This document shows positions 52,013-62,152 of a DNA stretch of 64,000 nt, in pieces. The stretch's first letter is position 1. Each line of letters begins with the position of its first letter. The DNA is from Corylus avellana (lineage: Eukaryota; Streptophyta; Magnoliopsida; Fagales; Betulaceae): the NCBI RefSeq assembly GCF_901000735.1, contig NC_081545.1, positions 7,493,540 to 7,557,539 of the forward strand, given 5' to 3'. The notes under the pieces were generated by a model that saw nothing but the letters and a program-made list of their open reading frames with translations, did not search any database and had not been told where the DNA came from. The translations under genes were made by a program, and so were the position numbers.

Positions 52013-52261
52013 AAAGGTTTTCTTTAAGCTGGGTTGGAATAATTTTCTTCAACCTACTTTATAAAATTAATATGTGTTTATTTTTTTAATAATATATAAG
52101 ATGCACATGAGTTTTAAATAAAATTTATTCAAACTTTGTCCCTACTATTAAAAAAACACGTGCATCTTACATGCTATTAAAAAAAGAAACACATGTTAAT
52201 TTTATAGAGTAGGTTGAATAAAATTCCTCTAACCCAGTTTGAAGAAAAATTTTATCCTTTA
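52013..52261. mobile_element. MITE with 9-bp target-site duplication (Mutator-like)
   Basis: The ends fold: ctttaagctgggttgg pairs with aacccagtttgaag, and the arms extend through caacctactttataaaatta and its inverse. The direct repeat attaaagac flanks it at 52004-52012 and 52262-52270. Confidence 0.75.
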
Positions 52262-53188
52262 ATTAAAGACTTTGAGGAAAATACGCCTGCAATATTTTTT
52301 AATTAATTTAAATGTTAGGGAAAAGAAAAACTGTTTAAAATATTGTTTTAACTTTCAAATAAATGATAGAGGAAAGAGAGGAAAAAAAATATTTTTATAT
52401 TAAAATCAGTTTCAGATTTTTTTTAAAGAGTTTTTATTATATTTAAGAAATGAAATGAGATTTAGGGAAGTTGTTGCTAGTATTCTAATACAAAGTCTAC
52501 TTCATAAAGAAGAAGCAGAAGGCAAAGCAAGTTCCAAATAATCAAGAAAGTAATGGTTGAAATGTGTAGCTACCCGAGCAAATGCTTAATACTTATTTTT
52601 ACACATTTAATTCTTACTTTACATTTTGTTTATACACCTTCTCAAATTCACTTTCTCTTGTAAGTGATTTCACCGTCACCACCGCCATGCCACTTTAACC
52701 CTTTACCTTTTTTTCGAGACTCCAATGAAACATTTTATGGTCACTATATCACCAATAACTATTATGTACATCTAAATAAGTATTAAGATTTAATGGTAGG
52801 TTAATGTAATGAGTACCACCTATGACATGGTTTGTTTCACCTTTTGTAAAGGATGTCAACATTTTCTTGCTTAATCTTCAGAATTGAGAGCCAACTTATC
52901 TAGGATGTAGAAAGGTTTAGAGGGCCAGGCAAGGGCTTGTCAGCCCAGGCCTGAGACCTAGGCTTACCAAACAATGTACACATTGGAGCCATTCCCTTTG
53001 CACACGCCCCAAACAACAATAAATCATGTAATGAACATAATCCACTTAATTATGAAAGAATGTTAGAAGAATATTACTTAAGAATGCCGAGTAGCATTTC
53101 TTAAATGAAAATGAGCCTTTGGTAATAGTCTCTTCAAGGAAAGCAATGTACAATCTTTGTAGTGCCTTGCGATTCCAAGCCTTTCTTA

Positions 53189-54488
53189 TTTTATTTTTTT
53201 ATTTTTGAAGTATATCATACTCATTCATTGATAAAAGTCGCGAGCATAAAGCTCTTACAAATAGAGCAAAAAACTCTGAAGTAAATCATAGCCGAAGCTA
53301 AAGATACAGTCATCAACAACAAATCAAATCAATCATAACAAAGCATCTGCTAACTTATGACTAATCATCAGGTTTAAAAATCATATCTGCATCAAACAGA
53401 CACCATCTAATGCATAGGTAGCGCTTATTCCTCGACTTTGAGAACAAAACCCCTAAGTCGATACTCACCCTCCTCGACCTGAAAAGCCAGGATAAAGTTT
53501 ACATCCACAACCTAAGGGTTTGGACCAGTAATAACGAGCAGCAATCAGGTGCAACAAAACAGGAGGGGAGAGCCTTAATACAGCAAAAAGAAAAATCATA
53601 CAGGGAAATAAAGGGAACAACAAAACAAATGCAGGAAAAGAAATTGCATCAAAGAAAACAAAATACAGGGAAACTCAAAGGAAATACAAAACAGAAAAAC
53701 AACAATGTGAAATAAATGCGAAAAAAACATACAAAGTGGGTCACAGCAGCCGAAGGAGGCCGATCGCGAGCTGGCTGGAAACCGCCGCGGAAGGTGGCAC
53801 AAAAAGCTTGGCGCGGGAGGGGTGTGTGAAAAGACCTGACACCGAGCGGTGAGCGGCGAAGCGGGCACGGAGGAGATCGGTGGCACACACAAACAAACAG
53901 GGAGGGAGAGAGTTTGAGTGAAAACCTCCAATAACAGTACCCATCGAGAGGGAACACAATCACAATAGAACAAAAAACACCAAAGACAGAAACAAGCCTA
54001 AAAACAAAATTGGGAAACAAAGAACCAAAATCAAAGAACGAAAGCAAAGAAGCACAATCAGGGAGAAACGAAAAACAAACCCAGCCAAATCAACGGAACT
54101 CATGCAAAAGGTGGGATGGGCACAGCGGAATCGAAAAGCAATGAGGTGGGCAGGCATCGGGGGAAGCTAGGCGGGGGAAGGAGGACCGGGCGAAGGCAAG
54201 CCGATCCAGCACCCAACTCATTTCAACCCAAGCAGGGAGCGCTGCAAATGGAGATGGCGGGGAAAAGAGCGGCCAGGGGAATGACAAGAACATAGGCAAA
54301 AAGGGAGAAAAAGCAGAGGGGGAAAGGAGAGGCGGGAAGGGGGAAGAGAAGGGGCATCGGGATTAGGGACATCAAGTAAAATACTAGCACCCAAAGCAGA
54401 GAGGTCGAGGGGAGGAGGGATGCAAGCAACGGGCATCCCTCCTTCGCTGAGGAGGTGGCGCTCTGGAGGGGGGGCTTAGGGTTTCACT
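53189..54488 (-). mobile_element. Retroposon with target-site duplications (LINE-like), GC-rich 5' half
   Basis: The 17-18-bp direct repeat gattccaagcctttctta / gattccaagccttctta flanks it at 53171-53188 and 54489-54505, and a T-rich tract at the left is the poly(A) tail of a minus-strand insert. Read on the minus strand, the first half is C-rich, starting aaaccctaagcccc; it carries long overlapping open frames with no recognised domain. It could be a LINE with 5' UTR and a large internal deletion, or another polyadenylated retroposon. Not a functional gene as far as I can see. Confidence 0.7.
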
Positions 54489-54505
54489 GATTCCAAGCCT
54501 TCTTA

Positions 54506-55439
54506 GTAATGATGAAGGGTTGACGGATCCAACACTCGAAAGGATTGAATTACAAAGATACACCACATTCAATATTGATTCCTATGCCCAACGAGTGGTG
54601 GGACTTGCCTTATCAAGCCCACTTATTAACTAAGGATGGATAGCCTCTACAAAAAGTAAAACAAACCATCTCATAGGTACGCTAGTTTTTATACATTATT
54701 TTTGCGTACACTTCATTTGTACACCTTTTCAAATCCGTTTTCACTATCTTAAGCATTAGAAGTGGTTTCGCTGTCACAATTAGCATGCTACTTTGACCCC
54801 TCAGCTTTATCATGATTATCCATAGATTTCATTTAATTTTTTTTCTTTTTCTTTTTTCTTTCTATAGGAATAGTTTATTATTTTAAAGAGAATATTGTAC
54901 TACCAAACAAAGAAATAATTATTAAACAGATATAAGAGTATATCTGCATATTAAATGTGTGTAACATAATAGTAATTTTCATGAGAATAATTATTTTTAA
55001 TAATAGACATTTATCAAATAAAAAAATAACTATTCCAGATACCAAACGGACAGTAAATCCATGAAGAAATTTGGATCCCTTCATCTTTTGTCCGAAGAGA
55101 AAGATGAGAGAAAATTATAGGGAATTGTAAGATGCCCTATCCAAACAACTTACTCGGATGACAAAAAACCCCACTTTCACATCCCCTTCCCACTACCAGA
55201 GTAGGGATAATAATGGAATTCCGATCCGCAATTAGGGATGCTGCCCTCCAAGTCCAAGGCTCCAAGAGGCCCGTTCAAATTCCCTCCCTCACTCCCGTAC
55301 AACTCCCGCCACCACCTATAAATTCCCAAAGTTCAAAATGAAAATTTCAAAAACAACCACTCCGCCAAAATAACACAATCCACTTTCCCCCCTTCTCTCT
55401 CTCTCCACATGCCGGTGCAAAACGCCACCGTTGCGTAGA
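54506..55439. other. Spacer upstream of the DNA-repair nuclease gene
   Basis: No gene seen. A stretch near 54690-54800 resembles 52600-52700 (tacacctt(t/c)tcaaat and tttc(g/a)c(t/c)gtcac words), so these are two copies of an older repeat on both sides of the retroposon. The last 200 bp are C-rich and TATA-less, as in many housekeeping promoters. Confidence 0.5.
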
Positions 55440-58246
55440 ATGGAGAAGGGGCTGATATCGGTGGACCGGTGGACGAGCCAGAGCCAGGCCTACTTCTTGA
55501 CACACCTGCACTCGGACCACACCCAGGGTCTGTCGCCCACCTGGGCCAAGGGTCCACTCTTCTGCTCCCGCCTCACCGCCAACCTCTTCCCCTCCAAATT
55601 CCCCAATTTCAACCTCTCTTTGCTCCGCATCCTCGATCCCTTCGGCGCGTGGCACTCCCTTTCCCTTCTCTCTCCCTCTTCCACATTACAGTCCCGCATC
55701 ACCGTCGAGGTCATGGCCATCGACGCTCATCATTGTCCCGGTAAATTTGCTCTCCAGTTGCTTGGTTTAGGTTCTTATGGAATATAATGTGGTTTGGATT
55801 GGATTGGATTAGTTTGCATTTTAGATTAGCAACATGTTAAGAAAGAGGGAATTCTTGTTAATAGGACAAATTGCGATCTCAATATTTATGGATTGTTGAT
55901 TGATATGTGTCTGTGAGGGTTTGTTTGCGCGTGTAGATTAATGCTCGTAATTTGTAAAGGTGTCAAAGAAAATTTTGTTTGGAAGATGCAATTCGGATGC
56001 CATAATTTCAATTTGTTTTGTTGTTTGGCAGCATTTGTGATGGGTTAGATAGGTAGATTAGTGCTTGAATGTGCTAACCAACGCAATAATTATGTGCATA
56101 ACAAGATATTTTAATAGAGTATCCTCAATACAACAATTTTGCTTTAGATGAAAATAAATGCTTTCAAATTTCCTCTATTTACGGAGGAAAGAGTGTTAAG
56201 CATATCTTATACTTAGTTAGATGGTAGCTTACATTTATCAAACACAGCTTCAAGAGTACCATCACATTCTTGTTCTAATTAAGGTTGTTTGTGGATTCTA
56301 GTCATAAACATTGAAGGAGAAGATATTGCAGTCTGTTTTTTTATGTGGAAGTTGTGGTAGAATCGTTTATCTTTTGTAGTGAAAACCATAGCCACCATAG
56401 AGAATATGATTGAATCCAGGACCTGGTTCTATTATTGAACCTAATTTGTCTGTTGCGAGGCCTTTATTCATTGATGGTGCAATTACTGAAAATACTTGTT
56501 ATTGTGCATTTGTTTTTCTTGATCCGACAGGCGCAGTCATGTTTTTGTTCCGTGGAGAGTTTGGCTGTTTGCTTTTCACTGGTGATTTCCGTTGGGAAAC
56601 AGCTAGTAAGAGGGCAAAGGTAGGAAGGACCATGCTCCTTGATGCTCTCAAGGATGATGTAGTCGACATCCTTTACTTGGATAACACATACTGCAATCCA
56701 TCATACATTTTTCCTTCTCGACAAGCTGCAGCTCAGCAGGTGCACTTCCTCATTTCTCTGCAAGGTTCTCTGGTTTTGCCTTGATCGTATGATGCAGTTT
56801 TATTCACTTTATAGCTGCACGTTACTGAACAATCGGCACTACTATGTTAAACCTTCTAAATATCATTACTAAGTTAGGATAGACAACCAGTACTAGTTTA
56901 GGGTCTTTTCCAGAATCCAATTTTTTTTTTCCTATCAAATATCATACTAATTTTCCCTACAATGATGTAATAGTGCTAAGAGATGTTTGTTTTACTGCTA
57001 ATTAAATTTATGGCTGGTTACAGGTTGTCGATATCATTGTCTCCCATCCTGAACATGATATCATTATTGCGATTGACACTTTGGGGAAAGAAGATCTTTT
57101 GCTTCACATTTCACGCACGCTTAAAATAAAGGTCTGTTGATGCCCATTTATTAGGAGAAAAATCTAGCTTTTTATATATGGATTATTATGATGGTCTCTG
57201 AAAGTGCATGATGTACTATTATGCATATGCAGCTAAATGGCACTTTCACTTTGGAAATCACCTTTAGAAAGCCTTTTGATCGTTGATCAGTTTTGTTGCA
57301 TTTTTTTTTTCTAAACAGCAAATTAAATAATAATACCATAAACTATTTGGAAAACTTATACTGTGTCGTTGATCATCCGACTAAAAGATTCTCTATATGC
57401 TTAGTGCCTCTTCTCCCTGTGTAAAATTAAGTAGGTATACAAATATTGACACTTTATCTTATATGTTTTTTTTGTTCTTATTAGTTGCCTATTTATTTTT
57501 TACACTCTATTCTCTTTTTTTCTTCATTACAGATTTGGGTGTGGCCGGAACGCTTGCGAACTATGCACCTTCTTGGGTTCCATGACATATTTACAACCAA
57601 GACCTCTCTTACAAGAGTGCGAGCTGTTCCTCGTTACAGTTTTAACATTGAAACTCTAGAGGGACTAAATACAATGCGCCCAACTATCGGCATCATGCCA
57701 TCTGGTCTTCCATGGGTGACAAAATCTCTTGAAAGAGGTGACAAACTTTTTGGTTCTCTTTTAACTTCTCATTACAACAAAAATAAGTGGAGTGGAAACA
57801 GTGGGAACCATAATGATAACCCAAATGCAAATTCAGGTTCTGTGGAAAGGTTTCATAAGTACATCTATACTGTTCCATACTCTGATCATTCGTGCTTTTC
57901 AGAGATAGAGGATTTTATAAAACTTGTCCAGCCAACCAGCATGAAAGGCATTGTCTCTTCATCATCTTGCTATGTTGATCCTCTGTACTATTTTGGATGC
58001 CTTTGTGGAGCGAACCAACCAGTTCAAAGATCACTTCACAAACACAAGAGAAAGGAGAGAGATGAAAGAGTTCCAGCTGTCTGTCTTAGAACTGCCTTTA
58101 GCAGTGGTGGTGCTTCTGCTGAGTCAGAGAGGACAAGAGAAAGGACAGTGATGGTGAAACATTCAGGTATTCATGTGAGCAGGATAAGTGCATTGAGACG
58201 AATACAGCGTGGTGCAAAGATTATGGAAGATGACTGTCTGAATTGA
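55440..58246 (+). CDS. Metallo-beta-lactamase/beta-CASP 5' exonuclease, SNM1B/Apollo-like (At1g27410-like)
   Basis: Four exons, 55440-55740, 56531-56739, 57024-57131 and 57533-58246, join in frame to 443 residues with TGA at 58244. The metal-binding motif HLHSDH is at residues 22-27, DAHHCPG at about 95-101, TGDFRW at 117-122 (catalytic Asp119) and LDNTYCNP at about 150. The beta-CASP region ends with VPYSDHS near 320-326, holding the distal His. The C-terminal tail is Lys/Arg/Ser-rich. SNM1-family enzymes trim DNA 5' ends in interstrand-crosslink repair and at telomeres, in the nucleus; activity here is inferred from intact motifs. ATG at 55440 is the first in the exon and leads directly into the fold. 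No breaks. Confidence 0.93.
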
Positions 58247-59105
58247 TTAGCATTCATTGTCGGCAGTATAAAGGTATGACTGATGTTGCGTGTAAAATTT
58301 AGATTTGAGTATCCAATTGTAAAGTTTGAAACTGCCGCGACATATAGGTGTAAAGAAGGATCTTTTTATTCCTTTTCTCCCACATATATCCGAGAGTTAT
58401 AATTTGCATTACAGAATGGAATTCAGGATGAATTGCTGCAAACAGGAAGATCGAAGGTAGGTTTTTGGTTTTCTCTGGGATATGAGTACATGTTCTTTAC
58501 CTGCTTATATATGGTAGAGAAGCCGTGTTGAAAAATCAACAAGCACATTGTGTTAAAATATTTTTTCTTGCTTTTAGTCTTTCAAGCACCTCTAAGTTGT
58601 TGAGAAGAAAAGAATCCACTATTACATGGCCATTGCAATTCTGTTCAAATAAATTGTTCCGAGGATATGCATTACAGATAACATGTTGATTTAAGAAGAA
58701 AGGTATTTGTTTGAACGTTCCCTTCTTGTTGTTTAAGATTTTTGGCTGTAGTTGTGTCCATTGTATAATTTTGTTGGTTATCATGTGTAAAGAATTTTGA
58801 GTCTTGACTAAGCTTTCAGAACAATTTCACTGATCTGATTCTGCATGTTTAATGCCATTTTTATGTACCTAGAATGCAGCTAGAAAGGGTATTAGTCATG
58901 GAAAACATAAAGCTTTTAAGCATCACACACATTTCAGATAAGACTTTATGAGAGATTTGCATAGTTATTCTATATTTTGAATATAAATTTCTCAATTAAT
59001 TTTTTCTTGGTGGTTTTCTGGGATGATGCCTAAAAACTCTATTACAAATTTACATGAGTTATATTTGAGAGTTTGGCAATCAAACTGACTTCATGGAACT
59101 AAGAC
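58247..59105. other. Downstream region of the nuclease gene
   Basis: 3' UTR and spacer, AT-rich. Some splice-like junctions near 58410-58456 suggest a 3' UTR intron, but nothing coding is evident. Confidence 0.4.
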
Positions 59106-59108
59106 TTA

Positions 59109-59811
59109 AGGCTCGTTTGGTTTGCGGAATGCGTATTCCATTAGGAAAGGGAATAGTTATTACTGAGAATGGAAGAAGTTGAAATTGAATAGTTATTCAA
59201 ATTCTCTAGTTTGGTAGCAATACATATTTTATAATTGGAATTGAACTAAAATTACTAAAAAATCCATTTGATTTCTAATTTTCCCAAATCTCAAATTAAA
59301 AAAAAAAAAAGAAAAATAAAAGGTTAAACGTGTGGTGGCCGACCACCCCAATGGGTGGCTGGCCACCGAGGCCCTCTGCGCCACCCCCGATGTGAATCGT
59401 GGCCTCGGTGAGATTTTGGGGTGGCCTAGCTACCCCAATTCACATCGGGGGTGGCTGCGCCACCGCCACCCCGGATTCTCATCGGGGCCACGATTCACAT
59501 TGGGGGTGGCGTGGCCACCCCTAGTGCATTCTGTGGTGGCTGGCCACCCGTTTGGGTGGTCGGCCACCACACATTTAACCAATTTTTTTTTTTTTTATTA
59601 TTATTTTTTTTTATTTTAAGTTTAAGGAAAAATTTTTTTTTTGAAAAACCTTATCCTTCCCATAAGGAATAACTATTCCTGTGTGGATGTGATTAATCAT
59701 TTTTATAAGAATAACTATTTTCAGGAATAAATCCCTACTAAATAAAAGAATGACTATTTCATGGAAATAGTCATTCTATTCTAGGGGTTTATTCGCAAAC
59801 CAAACGGGCCC
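59109..59811. mobile_element. Foldback MITE, 703 bp, PIF/Harbinger-like, with GC-rich hairpin core
   Basis: Left end AGGCTCGTTTGGTTTGCG, right end CGCAAACCAAACGGGCCC, inverted with two mismatches, flanked by TTA (59106-59108 and 59812-59814), the target duplication of PIF/Harbinger elements. The core at about 59333-59573 is a long GC-rich inverted repeat built of gggtggcc and ggccaccc words. Frames across it are by-products of the repeat. Confidence 0.85.
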
Positions 59812-59814
59812 TTA

Positions 59815-62152
59815 GTATCAAAGTTTCCTCCGGAAGAAAATGCATGTGGTGGAGTGGGATTTGGTCATGACTTGTCATACACTTGTTTCCTAGGTATTCA
59901 TAGGACTTTTAGGAAGAGGTTTTTTTCTGGTCATCTGGTTTGACATTAGTGGAGAAGAAGCAGAAGAGGGTTTTTAATGGAGAAGAAGAAAATGTTTGTT
60001 CTGGTCATCTGGTTTGACATTAGTGAAGAAGAAGAAGAAGAAGAAGAAGAAGAAGCTATCTGTAATTTGTCAAAAAAAGAAAAGAAAAGCCATTGTAGCA
60101 GTCTAGGTCTGAGAAAGATCGAAGTGGGAATTCTCATATGATGGCTTGACGGCAATAAGGTGTTATGGGCGGACTATCTAGAAATTCTTGTGGCAAACGT
60201 GTGCTGTAATTTGTATGAGAGATAGTCTAACCCTCTGAACTTTTGTTCTTTATGCGTTTCAACTTTCTTCCTTCTCATATTTTTAAATTCAACCAACGTC
60301 CTCCATTAGGTACATTGACTGATATCATAGAATTCACGCTTTTGTTCTCATGCCGTGTGATTGAGGAGCTTGAGAAATGATAAAAATTATTTTCTCGACG
60401 ATTTTTCAACAATCTTCTTATAATAAATAGGTGAATCTACTATTAAATTTTTGTGTAACTTACATAAATTCACAAATCAATGATAAATTTATTATATTTA
60501 TAAAAAAAGATGGTTGAAAAAAAATTGAGAGAAATGTGTATCATGACTCTTTTACCATCCTGATGTGAGAAAAAGTCTGGGTGGTGGAAAATAAATTAAT
60601 GCGAGCCGGCGGCAGCAGACTCTTGTCTCTTCTACTGGGGTCTCTTTTGGTGCTGTCTAGATGGACCGCAAGTCATGGCCGAGACAGAGAACGTTCTAAC
60701 AGATTGACCAATGGTGGGTTATAGCTGAATCCAAGAAAATAGCGGGTCAAAATCTGTGGGGCATGTGAACCCAATTAGGCGCAACTGCAAAAACCCACCA
60801 GTACCATAAATCTTTTTCGGAGTGAAAATGACTTGTCTATGTTTTCCAACACGGCACACGTATATGCCTTTCTCGCTTTGTTGTTTCTCGTAAGAAACAA
60901 GACCCATTATCATATGGAGATTTATAGATGTATGTGGCTTTGAGTCTAAACTTCTTTTAACACCGTTGATGGACGTGATTTTTTGTAGGTTTGATTCGGT
61001 CAGAAATACGTATGGCATGGATGTGTTATATATACCCAAATGATGCTCGGTGGACCTACACGTAGGACAAATTGGAAAGGTAAAATTGACCTTTGTAAGT
61101 TGTGACTCGTGGTGGACCAAGTCATACCACGAATAATCGTTCACATCTAAATCCTTCGAAAATCGAAAGGTTTATTTGTGGTTGTGGCCTGTGCGTTCAA
61201 AACTGTGACCAAGGTTTGACCCAGCCAAGGTCTTCTTCTACAGAGACATAGTGAAGAAATAATTATGCTAAATATTGTAGTAAAGTCCAAAATTTCATCT
61301 TTTGTCCGAAAGGTTGTCTTGCACTGGGATTTGGGATTTGAAAGCGTTTCTTTGACTTTTCGCTGCATGGTGCACGGCAGCACGGCCATGTTGGCCTGTG
61401 GCCACTCAATCTCCTCCAAATGACCAAAATGGCCATGACATATCTAATCAGGAACATTTTTATTTTTGTTCTGCTTGACTTGATAGTACTATCATTTCCA
61501 AAAAAATTAGATATAGTATATTGGGAGAGAGGCCATGATGAGACCATTTGGCCGAATAAGTTTTGAATTGTCCAAACATTTAATCAGTCAAATGGGCCTA
61601 TTAAGATATCTGGTGCAAGGTTTTGGCAGTTGAATTGTAGATAAATATGTCTAATTAATTAATAAAAAAAAAATTGAGAGAATGCATGGGTAAGTTTTTA
61701 TTGTAGTTTCTATGTATTTTAATCTCATATTTATGGGTGTCATCCATTCTTCCTATACTTTCTTATAATTACTTCAAAAAGAATAACAAAAAAAAAAAAA
61801 AAGTCTTATTTTCTTTGTAGTTTCCCTTTTTAGTGGGAGGAAAGGAGAAAATTATATGATATACTTTCTCCTTTTGAGGCTACAACCACGTGATTTTAAG
61901 GGCTTCCACATGAGAGTCAAGAGGCAAAAAGAAATAGTTGCCCCCCACAATATCGGACACAACACGACAAATATGCTGAAGGGTGTAGTCGTCAGTTGAG
62001 TCTATAAATTACCTCTGGCAAGTGGCAAGTGGCAACAGGGACGAGGTGGAGATATTAGTATTTAGACCCCTTCCTGGACTCTCTCCCTGAATCCCTCTTG
62101 TAATTATTGTTCCTCAGAAGATCTAGCTACTCTGCAAAAATTCTTTGCAGCC
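59815..62152. other. Spacer and promoter region of the second receptor kinase
   Basis: Contains a (GAA)n run at about 60024-60055. A minus-strand open frame of 141 codons at 60719-61144 has paired Cys in CPTC but no family I recognise. TATAAAT at 62003-62009 is a good TATA box for the kinase gene, 144 bp before its ATG. Confidence 0.5.
62003..62009 (+). promoter_or_regulatory. TATA box of the second receptor kinase
   Basis: tctataaatta, about 144 bp before the ATG, followed by a pyrimidine-rich stretch (cttcctggactctctccctg) that suits a transcription start near 62030-62090. Confidence 0.55.

Noticed and set aside
53596..54436. Several overlapping minus-strand frames of 65-132 codons
   Set aside because: All lie in the C-rich retroposon body, overlap in different frames, and show hydrophobic low-complexity translation.
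55347..55720. Minus-strand frames over the first exon of the nuclease gene
   Set aside because: Antisense shadows of the GC-rich exon that encodes the HLHSDH motif on the plus strand.
59332..59672. Open frames over the GC-rich hairpin
   Set aside because: They lie wholly within the foldback MITE and differ between the arms.
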